Shown: piece after piece, positions 1-8,075 of the stretch
Layout of the letters: each line of letters begins with the position of its first letter
Position numbering within the stretch: position 1 is the stretch's first letter
Source: Rheinheimera maricola
GTDB lineage: Bacteria > Pseudomonadota > Gammaproteobacteria > Enterobacterales > Alteromonadaceae
Reading direction: 5' to 3'
NCBI RefSeq assembly: GCF_016918075.2
Contig: NZ_JAERPS020000006.1
Span: 186,001-250,000 of the forward strand
DNA: 64,000 nucleotides
The notes under the pieces: model-generated
The model's input: the letters and a program-made list of their open reading frames with translations, nothing else
Databases searched by the model: none
What the model was told of the DNA's origin: nothing
Made by a program: the position numbers and the translations under genes

Positions 1-325
1 CGGCAAAGCGGCTGATTTCCCAGATATTCTCTTCCACCGGTGCTTTTTCGCCTTGTAACAGTTGTGGGAAAATATCCTTGAGCATGTAGTCGCCTTGTGA
101 AGGCAGAGCGCGCCAGCAGCCGAGGACTTGTTGGTCATCAGTGCTATTCACCGCTATGTGGTATGGCTGCAGGTCATCAAACTGATCCCGTTCACGTCCT
201 TGATTTGAAGTAATTTCCCAGCCAAGGCGTTTAATAAACGTATCGTGCCGCAATTGAAACACTTGATCTAAAATTTGTGGGTTGTGGTTTACTGCATTTT
301 CCTGGAAGAAGATTACATTTTTCAT
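1..325 (-). CDS. luxI: LuxI-family acyl-homoserine lactone synthase (3' end outside window)
   Basis: Makes an acyl-homoserine lactone signal from S-adenosylmethionine and an acyl donor. Only the first 108 codons are inside the window. The translation starts MKNVIFFQEN and shows the LuxI signature in order: RHDTFIKRLGW, then the E/D/D pattern of GRERDQFDDLQPYHIA, then GCWRALPSQGDYMLKDIFPQLL and IWEISRFA. The conserved Arg, Phe, Trp, Glu, Asp and the WEISRFA segment are all present, so this part looks functional. The start is the ATG at 325, about 10 bases after an AAGG. A lux box lies 129 bases upstream, which suggests autoinduction. The acyl chain it uses cannot be read from this part. Confidence 0.93.
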   Translation of the reverse strand, partial: MKNVIFFQENAVNHNPQILDQVFQLRHDTFIKRLGWEITSNQGRERDQFDDLQPYHIAVNSTDDQQVLGCWRALPSQGDYMLKDIFPQLLQGEKAPVEENIWEISRFA

Positions 326-453
326 TTTGAGCACGCCTTGGTTGAGTTGACGTGTTCAAAACTATTTTCTTACCGGTTACTGTCATAGCTGATACATCTG
401 ACGGGGTCAGGTAATATCCTTTACTTTCAGATGGTTAATTCGAATTATGCTGC

Positions 454-473
454 AGGTGTAACATCTGACAGGT
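454..473 (-). promoter_or_regulatory. lux box upstream of luxI
   Basis: The plus-strand 20-mer AGGTGTAACATCTGACAGGT fits the classical lux box consensus (RNSTGYAnGATNnTRCASRT) at all but two of the constrained positions. Its right half, TGACAGGT, is identical to the right half of the perfect palindrome at 869-888. It lies 129 bases before the luxI start, where a LuxR activator site is expected, with an untranslated leader. No clean -10 box was seen. Confidence 0.7.
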
Positions 474-868
474 AGCGGAATTTACCGTTGGCTGCTTGTC
501 TAAAAAAAGTACATTCTAAAGGCCTGCAGCGCAGTTACGGTTGGATGGTGGCTATCTGGGGACAGCAAAAACCAGCATCGGCAATTCCACACTTATATCG
601 TATTATCGGACTTAGGCTCATGGCTTCACCCAGACTTTTTAAACCGCTACGAACTCGTATTTACATCGCTCCGATATAGCCTCCCGTTTGCTGCTAAAAC
701 GTTATTTGCCCAAAACCAAAGACTTCATCCTTCCTGCTACCATCGTGATCCCTCAAGGTTATTTATTTGCCCATATCACACGCACCACCTGCGGGTAAGC
801 TGATGGTGACAGTAGTTATGCTTGTTCCTGTTGCTGCAAAAGTATCAAGGTGAGTGACGCTATTGGGT

Positions 869-888
869 ACCTGTCACTAGTGACAGGT
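869..888 (+). promoter_or_regulatory. perfect palindromic lux box
   Basis: ACCTGTCACTAGTGACAGGT is a perfect 20-bp palindrome with the CTG-N10-CAG core of LuxR-type binding sites. It lies 238 bases before the TTG start of the RibD-like gene and about 540 bases before luxI, so the nearer and more likely target is the plus-strand gene. The distance leaves room for a long leader or a small transcript. Confidence 0.85.
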
Positions 889-1125
889 GTCGGCCTTGCC
901 CCACTCTGCTAAATTGCTAGCCATAGTTAAAGCACAACAGTAGCGTGGGTCAAAACCGGTTGATATTGCAGCTGTCTGCCAATGGCAATGACTCGATGTC
1001 GAATAGCATATCTGTGCGGCTCGCAGCTGCAGCCGGATTTGTATCGCCATCAGCCCTGTCCTGACAAACCGTCACCAGCATGGATGGATCCACCAGTAGT
1101 TGCCTAGAACAAGCCGGAGTGAAGT

Positions 1126-2082
1126 TTGAACATTACCAACACCGAACGTGCGGTCAAAGAAGCGATGAATTTCGCGCTGACCGCAGCATTGAAGAAGTCA
1201 CCCCGATCTGGATTTGGTTGGGTTCTGCTTGACGGACAAGGTCGATATCTTGATTCGAACAGTATGATTATTGGCGCCGACCTACTAAAGCTGTCGATGT
1301 CAGTCGAACGATTTTCTACAACTTTCAGGCACTTAGTGCTTACATCTGATCCTGTAACCGCCATGATTGATCAGGAAAGACTCATTCAGGCATTGGCGTC
1401 CAGCGAATGCAAGACCATCACTATTGGTTTTTGTTCTGATGTGCAACGTGACACGCCCTGGCAACAATGGCTGTCAACCTGGAAAGGGAGGGTCTATAAC
1501 TTGCCACATACCCAGCTCACTGAAATGCTCAGTGCCGGGCCGAATAAAGTGCTGTTAAACGGTTTGCCATGGTTGACCAGTATTTCTACTGCCAACCTGC
1601 ACGGTGCACCATTGAAGCTGATTGAATTTAAAAATGAATTTGGTTTTAGCGCCTACATCAGAGAACTCGCTAACCAATCCAGCGTAATTCTGTACACCGC
1701 CAGCCAAAAAGACATTCTGGAGTGTCTCGACAAAAAGAATTTCTCAGAAGCCGACCAGCTGATTTGTGAAGTTGACTCTTTGGCTCGACTGGAATCCATA
1801 CTGCGGTATTGCGCTATGGAAAAACGCACCAGTGCGGTGATCTTGTGCGATATTGAGTTCCTGCAGCAACTGGTTTGTGCCGGAAAATGTGATGAAATCG
1901 TGCATCACTTGGGACTTATATCGGCCGAGCCAGCCGATGTGCAGCTGCAGCAGTGGACTATTCCATTTGATCTATGGTCGATTATTACCAGCGATGCCAT
2001 CGGCAAATGTCTGCGGCTGGTATTGCGCCGTAACAAAACCGACGCCATCACAGCCCCAGAATACAGGATAAATAATAGCTGA
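1126..2082 (+). CDS. degenerate RibD-like protein in the quorum-sensing locus
   Basis: 318 residues with no standard functional motif. The layout follows bifunctional RibD. Residues 8-50 (AVKEAMNFALTAALKKSPRSGFGWVLLDGQGRYLD) read like the start of the deaminase domain. Residues 185-265, with VILYTASQKDILECL and SAVILCDIEFLQQLVCAGKCDEIVHHLGLI, match the reductase region that normally reads VLVEGGPTLAGALLAAGLVDEL, and residues 298-306 (GKCLRLVLRR) match its usual end. The zinc ligands of the deaminase (HAE and PCxxC) and the SLDGR motif of the reductase are missing, so riboflavin synthesis is unlikely. The start is TTG at 1126 with GGAG six bases before it; the next ATG is at codon 14. It lies downstream of the perfect lux box and converges on luxR. 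The role is unknown. Confidence 0.75.
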   Translation: MNITNTERAVKEAMNFALTAALKKSPRSGFGWVLLDGQGRYLDSNSMIIGADLLKLSMSVERFSTTFRHLVLTSDPVTAMIDQERLIQALASSECKTITIGFCSDVQRDTPWQQWLSTWKGRVYNLPHTQLTEMLSAGPNKVLLNGLPWLTSISTANLHGAPLKLIEFKNEFGFSAYIRELANQSSVILYTASQKDILECLDKKNFSEADQLICEVDSLARLESILRYCAMEKRTSAVILCDIEFLQQLVCAGKCDEIVHHLGLISAEPADVQLQQWTIPFDLWSIITSDAIGKCLRLVLRRNKTDAITAPEYRINNS

Positions 2083-2116
2083 AGCTATGCTGGTCAAAGA
2101 ACGGTAAAACAACGAT

Positions 2117-2854
2117 TTAATTCGGACGGGCTTTGATCAAACCATGAATAATTGCTTTAGCTACGGCATGTTGCCGATTCACTGCCCCTAACTTTTCCGT
2201 CACACTGGATAGGTGAAAATTTGCAGTACGTTCAGTTACACCCATGATCTGTGCTATTTCCCAGGCTGTTTTCCCTTCACAGGCCCAAAACAAGCTTTCT
2301 TGCTCTTTTGGCGTCAAAGCTTTCATTGGGTGACTTTCAATATTCAGGCGCAAACAAGCTTCAAAAGCTGAAAGACCAAAGTACTGGGCATAGGGTAAGG
2401 CATCTAACAACCTTTTTCGCAAATTCTCTGGCCGGCTGGAAGATAAACTGAAGATGCAAATTTCACCGCTCGGTGCTTTAACCGGTACCGACAGCCCATC
2501 GGATAATCCGAACTCTTTGGCTGCGTTCATTAATTCCATCCCTTGCGGGCCGCAGTACTTCTGATTGTCCATCAGTGTACTCCACATAATCGGTGCGGAG
2601 TTTTCAAAACAATAACGCACAACCGGATCATGCTTTTTCATGTCTTTTTCAAAATAAACTTTGTACCACTCGGTCGGATAATTCGACAGGACAAATATTT
2701 TTGGGGCACTGAGGGACACGGCGCTGACAGTGGCAAACAGGTAGTGTTCCAGATCGCACAATTCGCATAACTGTAAAAACTTTGCATCTAAATCGATCAC
2801 ATTTTCAGCCTTTTCAATCGAACCGACCAAACACTGCAGTATTTCCATGTCCAT
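2117..2854 (-). CDS. luxR: LuxR-family quorum-sensing regulator
   Basis: 245 residues, the usual LuxR/TraR length. The N-terminal half is an autoinducer-binding domain with the ligand-pocket residues in place: W63 and Y67 (TEWYKVY), D76-P77 (KHDPVV), W91 (IMWST) and G120. Residues 178-240 form the LuxR helix-turn-helix (LTPKEQESLFWACEGKTAWEIAQIMGV, split here only by reading). The pocket and HTH are intact, so it should bind an acyl-homoserine lactone and act at the lux boxes at 454 and 869. No lux box was seen before this gene. The partner synthase is the luxI fragment at the window edge. Confidence 0.93.
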   Translation of the reverse strand: MDMEILQCLVGSIEKAENVIDLDAKFLQLCELCDLEHYLFATVSAVSLSAPKIFVLSNYPTEWYKVYFEKDMKKHDPVVRYCFENSAPIMWSTLMDNQKYCGPQGMELMNAAKEFGLSDGLSVPVKAPSGEICIFSLSSSRPENLRKRLLDALPYAQYFGLSAFEACLRLNIESHPMKALTPKEQESLFWACEGKTAWEIAQIMGVTERTANFHLSSVTEKLGAVNRQHAVAKAIIHGLIKARPN

Positions 2855-3294
2855 AACTCATTAACACCCATCAGTTGAGAGCTGTCATATTTTATTCAAA
2901 AATCAAACAAAATAAATTATTTGCGGAAAATAATAAACCACAAAAAAACATTACGCACAAGCTTATAATGTTTTATTTACATTGGGGTATTTGTACTGAA
3001 TGTTATGGCTAAACGCTTTGTAGCAATGGAAATGCCACAGAGCGTGATTACCAGCGCAGAAGATTGGTTTTATTGTGTGTGAAAATGAAGGGGCTTGTTT
3101 TAAGAGTAGACGTATGTAGGCTGCTATCGACGACTTGGTATTTGACTTTACATTTTACAGTGGTTTAAATCCCCAATTCATAAACAAAATTCACCCAAAA
3201 GCTGAATAGCTTGGATTTTCAATATAAGCCTCTAATTAAAGAGGCTTCTTTGGCCTTCTTCTTAAAACGTCTTTACATTTTAAGAAGTGGTGAG
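2855..3294. other. AT-rich intergenic region with inverted repeats
   Basis: Holds the luxR promoter region (AT-rich, 2880-2990) and the 3' region of ssb. Two inverted repeats lie close behind ssb (3226-3247 and 3258-3287, the second with 10-bp arms CTTCTTAAAA/TTTTAAGAAG). A 25-codon open frame at 3006 is too short to credit. Nothing else was recognised. Confidence 0.5.
3226..3247 (-). terminator. inverted repeat, possible ssb terminator
   Basis: AAGCCTCT and AGAGGCTT flank a 6-base loop. On the minus strand it lies about 50 bases after the ssb stop and is followed by an AT-rich but not T-only stretch, so termination is plausible rather than certain. Confidence 0.5.
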
Positions 3295-3903
3295 TCAGAA
3301 CGGAATATCGTCGTCGAAATCGATTGGCGGTTCCATTGGTGCACGTTGCTGCTGCGCCGGTTGCTGATACCCCCCCTGTGGCTGGGCTGGTTTTTGGTAA
3401 CCGCCTTGCTGTGGTGCTGCTTGCTGGTACCCGCCTTGTTGTGGCTGCTGATAAGCTGGCGCTGTTTGTTGCTGTGGCTGTTGGTAACCACCCTGTTGCT
3501 GGGCTGGCTTTTGGTAACCGCCCTGCTGGCCGCCGCCCATACCACCGCCTTGCTGCTGGCCATCACCGCGGCCATCTAACATTTGCAGTTCGTTAGCGAC
3601 GATTTCTGTGGTGTAGCGTTCGACGCCGTCTTTATCGGTCCACTTGCGGGTTTTCAGCTTACCTTCAATATATACTTTGCTGCCTTTACGTAGGTATTCG
3701 CCAGCTATTTCGGCTAAACGCTGGTATATCACCACACGGTGCCATTCGGTTTGCTCTTTTTTTTCGTTGCTGGCCTTGTCGGTCCAGCTTTCAGAGGTGG
3801 CCACCGTTAAGTTAGCCACTGCACCGCCTTGCGGCATATAGCGCACTTCCGGGTCGGTACCCAGGTTACCAATTAAGATTACTTTATTAATGCCACGCGC
3901 CAT
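3295..3903 (-). CDS. ssb: single-stranded DNA-binding protein
   Basis: Binds single-stranded DNA in replication, repair and recombination. Residues 1-110 are the OB fold, starting [21 protein letters not shown] and including [31 protein letters not shown]. Residues 113-190 form a low-complexity Gln/Gly/Tyr/Pro linker with repeated QGGYQ units. The last residues, DFDDDIPF, are the conserved acidic tip that docks partner proteins. At 202 residues it is slightly longer than E. coli SSB because of the linker. It starts 20 bases after the MFS gene stops, so the two are probably one operon. uvrA, its usual divergent neighbour, lies 5 kb away. Confidence 0.98.
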   Translation of the reverse strand: MARGINKVILIGNLGTDPEVRYMPQGGAVANLTVATSESWTDKASNEKKEQTEWHRVVIYQRLAEIAGEYLRKGSKVYIEGKLKTRKWTDKDGVERYTTEIVANELQMLDGRGDGQQQGGGMGGGQQGGYQKPAQQQGGYQQPQQQTAPAYQQPQQGGYQQAAPQQGGYQKPAQPQGGYQQPAQQQRAPMEPPIDFDDDIPF

Positions 3904-3923
3904 GCGAATTCTCCTAAAAAATG

Positions 3924-5288
3924 TTAAGCCCCGGCTGCGGTAATTACCGCCTGCGCCTGCGCTGTGTCAAATTGTGCTGAACTGACTTTCAGATAACAGC
4001 GCTTTTCTGCCAGAACAATAGTTACTTCCTGCACCCCTTGCAGCGCGGTGAGCTGAGCCGCCAGAGTGTTGGCTTGTTCGGTGTTAGAAACCGATAACCG
4101 CAGTGATAAACGCTGAGCGCGTGGTGGCAGCAGCAGGGTGCTGGCTACTGCCAGCCATATTAAACCAATAACGGCCAATGCAGCAAACAATGCTTGGTAG
4201 CTAAAATGTTGCAGCAGGGTACCGCCCAATACGCCACCTAAAAAGGCACCAAAAAACTGACTGCTGGAATAAATCCCCATAGCACTACCGCGCTGGCCGG
4301 CCGGTGCTATGCGCGATACCAGTGCCGGCAGGCTGGCTTCAAGAAAGTTAAAGCCGATGAAAAACAGTAATAATGCGCCGGTCAACGGCCAAAAGCCCGG
4401 TTGCAGCGCCGCCAGCAGCATGGCAGCGCTTAACAGCGCAATAGCCAGCAGAAAAAAGCCTTTTTCCTGTGCTTTACGCATAGCGATAAGCATCATTGGG
4501 ATCATTAACACAAAAGAGCCCAGCAGCAGCGGCAGGTAAAATTGCCAATGTTGAGTAGACACCAGGCCATAATGCTGCAGCAAAGACGGCAGCACGACAA
4601 ACATGGCGGTCAGCATTAAATGTAGCAGCAATACACCAAAATCTAACTGCAGCAACTGGCGGTGTTTTAGCATGGCGCCCAGGCTTTCTGGCAGTGCCAG
4701 CGTTTCCGCCATCGGCGCTTTATTTACGCTGTTGGGTAATAAAAACGCTACCAGTAACATAGCGCAGCAGGCCAGCAAGGCGGTAAACCAAAATACGCCG
4801 CTAAGCCCGCCCCATTTTGCCAACAAGGGTCCCAGTACCATAGCTGCGGCAAAACTTAAGCCGATACTGGCGCCAATAATCGCCATTACTTTGGGCCGCT
4901 GCTCTTCACGAGTAACGTCAGCAGCAAAAGCCAGAATTGCCCCGGCAATAGCGCCGGCACCTTGTAAAATACGACCTAAAGTAACCAGATAAACTGAATC
5001 GGCCAACGCGGCCACTACTGAGCCGAGCGCAAATAAGGCCAAGCCCCCCAGCATCACCGGGCGGCGGCCAATACGGTCAGATAACCAGCCCAGAGGAATT
5101 TGTAAAATAGCCTGGGTTAAGCCATAAGCACCGATAGCCAGGCCAATCCATAGCGGCGAAAAGCCCGCCAGCTCAGCGCCATACAGCGCAAACACCGGCA
5201 GCAGCATAAACAGCCCCAGCATGCGGCTGGAAAACACCAACGCCAAAGCCAGCGCAGCGCGTTTTTCTAATGAATTCAATTGATGCAT
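3924..5288 (-). CDS. yajR: YajR-type MFS transporter
   Basis: 454 residues, the same length as E. coli YajR. Twelve membrane segments are visible, with the MFS motif A between TM2 and TM3 ([13 protein letters not shown]). After TM12, residues 390-454 form a soluble tail ([19 protein letters not shown] followed by a short alpha/beta pattern), matching the ferredoxin-like YAM domain that distinguishes YajR from other MFS drug carriers. The substrate is unknown. It is the first gene of a probable operon with ssb. Many gammaproteobacteria have an MFS gene in this spot between uvrA and ssb. Confidence 0.85.
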   Translation of the reverse strand: MHQLNSLEKRAALALALVFSSRMLGLFMLLPVFALYGAELAGFSPLWIGLAIGAYGLTQAILQIPLGWLSDRIGRRPVMLGGLALFALGSVVAALADSVYLVTLGRILQGAGAIAGAILAFAADVTREEQRPKVMAIIGASIGLSFAAAMVLGPLLAKWGGLSGVFWFTALLACCAMLLVAFLLPNSVNKAPMAETLALPESLGAMLKHRQLLQLDFGVLLLHLMLTAMFVVLPSLLQHYGLVSTQHWQFYLPLLLGSFVLMIPMMLIAMRKAQEKGFFLLAIALLSAAMLLAALQPGFWPLTGALLLFFIGFNFLEASLPALVSRIAPAGQRGSAMGIYSSSQFFGAFLGGVLGGTLLQHFSYQALFAALAVIGLIWLAVASTLLLPPRAQRLSLRLSVSNTEQANTLAAQLTALQGVQEVTIVLAEKRCYLKVSSAQFDTAQAQAVITAAGA

Positions 5289-5391
5289 CAGGTAAGAGTT
5301 AACCGCTTAAATAAGCGCGCAAGTGTAGCACAGTCAAGCGCCACGTTCAGTAGCTACGCTGAATTAAACCGGCCGTTGCCAGCGCCTGTTA

Positions 5392-5526
5392 TCAGTTGCG
5401 GCCAAGCAATCTGAGCATCGCTTCGCTGTACTCAACTAGCGCAGCTTTCCCCGCCTGCGCTGTTAATTCTAAGCTGGCAGCAGTGGCATCTTTAAGCCAG
5501 CCCAGCATAATCCAGTGGTTTATCAT
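5392..5526 (-). CDS. possible small protein, 44 residues
   Basis: An open frame starting at ATG 5526 encodes MINHWIMLGWLKDATAASLE followed by an Ala/Leu-rich helix ending MLRLLGRN. The frame stays open upstream with SERRQTMINHW, which resembles a ribbon-helix-helix antitoxin motif, so the true start may be earlier or this may be a remnant. No good ribosome binding site was seen. No toxin gene lies beside it. Confidence 0.3.
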   Translation of the reverse strand: MINHWIMLGWLKDATAASLELTAQAGKAALVEYSEAMLRLLGRN

Positions 5527-5613
5527 GGTTTGACGACGTTCTGAAGTTACGAAAAAGCGTGCTAGTATACGCGTTCCTCGCCATTTTTAAACTTATGTTA
5601 ATTAAATAACGTT

Positions 5614-7050
5614 ATGAACCTGACTGCAAAACGCATTACTGTCGGACCTTACTTGTTGTTGTTGATTGTAGCCATGGCGGTGCTTAGTGCTATGCCAACC
5701 CATGCCAACGAAGAGCATAGTGTTGCGGCAGAACTGCCACAGCACTGGCGGCACACTACATTACAGGAACCCTTTTACAACGGTAATATCAGCGTAGTGC
5801 AGGCTGGAGACAGCGCCGCACCGGTATTGTTGCTGATCCATGGCTTGGGTGTAAACGGTATGCTGGATTGGCTGCCGGTAATCAGTGCCTTTGAAACACA
5901 GTATCATGTCATCAGTATAGATTTACCTGGCTTTGGTCAATCTGATAAAACCATTGCACAGCTGTCACCGGCACGCTATGCCGAATTGGTGCATTGGGTG
6001 GTTAAGCAATTTAGCAACCAACCGGTAATTGTTGCCGGCCATTCCATGGGGGGCGCCATTAGTTTGCGTTATGCCGCTGATTATCCACAACAGGTCAGTA
6101 AGCTGATAATGCTTGATACTGCCGGTATTTTACAGCGTACTATTTTTGTCCGGCATTTGGCCCAGCTACCTGAATCATACCAATGGATGGAGCAACTTGG
6201 CCCAGCTAAATCGCTGTTTAACGCGGCGCTGGGTAAATTTAACCGCTTTGCCGACAGAGTAACCGCTAAAGTCTTAACCGGGCTGGACCACTTACCCGAT
6301 CCGGCCCAGTTACTGCTAAGCCAGCCACTGGCCCAACGTTATTTATACCGCGACCGAACTAATCTGAATGCGGCATTGGGGTTAATATACGAAGATTTTA
6401 GTGATGCCTTAGCCAGTGTTAGTGTACCCACGCACATTATCTGGGGTCAGCAAGATAGCGTGACGCCGCTGCGTACCGGGCAATTGCTGGCAAGCAGGAT
6501 GCAAAATGCCCAGTTACATGTTATTGCCGGTGCCGGCCATGTGCCAATGGCTGATACACCAGAACAACTTTTAGCGGTGCTGAAACAGGCGTTGCAACAA
6601 GCACCAGAAAAAGCGGTGTTACCTGAGTTTGTTGCCAGCGCGCAGGATTTACTCTGCAACAACCAACGCAATCAGGATTACCGCGGTCACTACAGGCAGG
6701 TTCGTATTATTGGTTGTCGTTATATCAATCTGCAGCAACTGACGGCTGAGTCGGTGTATCTGGAAAATGCGGTGGTCAACATGCAGGATGTGCGGTTATT
6801 TAGTAGCGAAACTGCGCTAACATTGCGCAATGCGGCAGTTACGCTTACCAATGTCGATTTGCACGGCACTACGGCGCTGCATAGCCGCAACAGTAAAGTA
6901 GATGCAGCAGGAGTGCACTTTTATGCCTCTGAACAAGCCATCAGGCTGACAGATAACAATGCCCTGTATTTTTCGGTCAGCCGGATTGTCACACCAAAAC
7001 AAACTGTTCTACACGGCTACTCGCTCGGCAGTCAGCTGAGGATGCAATAG
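5614..7050 (+). CDS. exported alpha/beta hydrolase with C-terminal repeat domain
   Basis: 478 residues. The N-terminus has a signal or anchor segment (residues 12-30). Residues 60-310 are an alpha/beta hydrolase fold: oxyanion-hole HG in LLIHGLGVNG, nucleophile elbow GHSMGG, acid in IWGQQDSVTP and catalytic His in GAGHVPM. Residues 350-478 are different: short recurring strands (RYINLQQLTAES, VYLENAVVNMQDVRLFSS, LTLRNAAVTLTNVDLHG, ALHSRNSKVDAAGVHFYAS) that look like rungs of a right-handed beta helix. The combination is unusual. The substrate is unknown; an ester of a cell-surface or extracellular molecule is possible. It is the only intact plus-strand gene in the decayed 5.6-10 kb segment. 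Confidence 0.75.
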   Translation: MNLTAKRITVGPYLLLLIVAMAVLSAMPTHANEEHSVAAELPQHWRHTTLQEPFYNGNISVVQAGDSAAPVLLLIHGLGVNGMLDWLPVISAFETQYHVISIDLPGFGQSDKTIAQLSPARYAELVHWVVKQFSNQPVIVAGHSMGGAISLRYAADYPQQVSKLIMLDTAGILQRTIFVRHLAQLPESYQWMEQLGPAKSLFNAALGKFNRFADRVTAKVLTGLDHLPDPAQLLLSQPLAQRYLYRDRTNLNAALGLIYEDFSDALASVSVPTHIIWGQQDSVTPLRTGQLLASRMQNAQLHVIAGAGHVPMADTPEQLLAVLKQALQQAPEKAVLPEFVASAQDLLCNNQRNQDYRGHYRQVRIIGCRYINLQQLTAESVYLENAVVNMQDVRLFSSETALTLRNAAVTLTNVDLHGTTALHSRNSKVDAAGVHFYASEQAIRLTDNNALYFSVSRIVTPKQTVLHGYSLGSQLRMQ

Positions 7051-7057
7051 CAAATTA

Positions 7058-7617
7058 TTAACTGTCCGCCGATTCAGGCTTTACGCTATTACTCTGACGG
7101 TGAAATAACCCCACCGACAGCAGCAACAGACTCAGCGGCAATAAGCTTAAGTGAAATGCAGTCTGGCCATCAAAACTGGCAAAGGTATAGCCGAGAACCA
7201 TAGAGCCAATGGTGCCGCCCAGTGCAGAAAATACCACGATCAGCCCGGTCATTGGCGCATGCTGCATTTTAGGCAGTGCGCTTAACATAACCGAGTTAAT
7301 TACCGGGTATATCGGTGCCATAAACAAGCCAATTAACGGAAACACATATGCCGCCAGCGGCGCAGTAAACAGGTTAACAGCGGCGTTCGGCATAATATCC
7401 CGCGTTAACCGGCAGTGTTAGCAATATCAGCAATGCCATCGCCAACAGACAGCTGTTCAGCAGCCAATACCAGGATATTTTTTTTTACACAACCCCGGCC
7501 AATATGCGCCCCATTGCCAGACTGGCGGCAAAAATACTGGTTAGCTGCACACTCAGCTGGTTCGGAAGCTGCAATACTTCATTGTTAAAGGTTGGCAACC
7601 AACTGCCTATACCTTGC
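7058..7617 (-). pseudogene. sugar MFS transporter remnant
   Basis: Pieces of one carrier occur in three minus-strand frames. From upstream: EQGIGSWLPTFNNEVLQLPN and SIFAASLAMGRILAGVV, then a stop at a poly-A run; next WYWLLNSCLLAMALLILLTL; then from 7393 an open 111-residue tail with PLIGLFMAPIYPVINSVMLS and GLIVVFSALGGTIGSMVLG. This matches the C-terminal half of FHS-type sugar carriers. The N-terminal half is absent: the sequence stops near 7617 against a fragment of another gene. At least two frameshifts and one deletion make it non-functional. Confidence 0.8.
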
Positions 7618-7862
7618 TCAATAAAGGCGTCGACCGTTTGGGCTCACTACGCTGGATTTTGCAAAAGGGCGGCTTAACGCTAAGTAGTGCAGAGGAAAAC
7701 CGGCTAATGCAGCAAAAAAACACGCATTATCTTGAACTTATCGATCATATTACACCGGCTAACCTCTATCCTGGTGTGGCAGCCTTATTTGCGGATTTAA
7801 AGCAACACGGTATAAAAATCGGCCTGGCGTCAGCCAGTAAAAGCGCCAGCGTTAGCGGTTAG
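7618..7862 (+). pseudogene. beta-phosphoglucomutase remnant
   Basis: An open frame with RLGSLRWILQKGGLTLSSAE, YLELIDHITPANLYPGVAAL and HGIKIGLASASKSASV matches the cap and second-motif region of beta-phosphoglucomutase, a HAD enzyme of maltose and trehalose breakdown. The N-terminal catalytic DxD is missing because the sequence begins at the junction with the carrier fragment, and the C-terminal third is missing after residue 80. No ribosome binding site was seen. It is a leftover of a sugar-use operon. Confidence 0.8.
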
Positions 7863-7910
7863 TCGGTATAAATTTTTTACTCCGGTGGCAACGCACAGAC
7901 TGCAATACCC

Positions 7911-7975
7911 GCTGGGCTCGCCCCAGCAACTCGCCCTTTTGCCTACGGCAGGGCTCAGACACTCTGTGTCGCCCC
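7911..7975. repeat. intergenic repeat, copy A
   Basis: Shares GCTCGCC-CAGCAACT, a TCGCCCT segment and the exact 19-mer GCTCAGACACTCTGTGTCG (7953-7971) with the copy near 10.0-10.1 kb. The 19-mer contains a GACAC-TCT-GTGTC hairpin. The two copies flank the LacI/TonB-receptor remnant, both within the decayed segment. Confidence 0.65.
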
Positions 7976-8075
7976 ATCTGGCATCACAGTCAGTGAGGAC
8001 AAGCACATTGCTCCGTAAGCGGGCTCGGCGTCTAATAAACGCAAGCCACGAAAAAGTTTAGCCAAACCAGCCGCC

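Larger units (their letters stand above)
326..1125. other. 800-bp control region between luxI and the RibD-like gene
   Basis: This stretch separates two divergently transcribed genes and contains two lux-box-like sites (454-473 and 869-888). The 9-mer ACATCTGAC occurs at 394 and 461. No convincing gene was found. Around 560-800 protein-like phrases occur in two different frames broken by stops (for example PATIVIPQGYLFAHIT near 730-790), which may be a decayed gene, but no family was recognised. A small RNA could also fit here, but nothing specific supports one. Confidence 0.5.

Noticed and set aside
394-412. ACATCTGAC-G-GGGTCAGGT as a third lux box
   Set aside because: The CTG and CAG blocks are 7 bases apart instead of 10, so LuxR would not fit; it shares only a 9-mer with the site at 454-473.
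488-679. 63-codon plus-strand frame upstream of the RibD-like gene
   Set aside because: No ribosome binding site, composition unlike a protein, and it competes with other frames in a control region.
3006-3083. 25-codon frame near the luxR promoter
   Set aside because: Too short and without a clear ribosome binding site to be supported.
3211-3596. Long frames opposite the ssb gene
   Set aside because: They come from the Gln/Gly-rich linker of ssb, whose repeats keep other frames free of stops.
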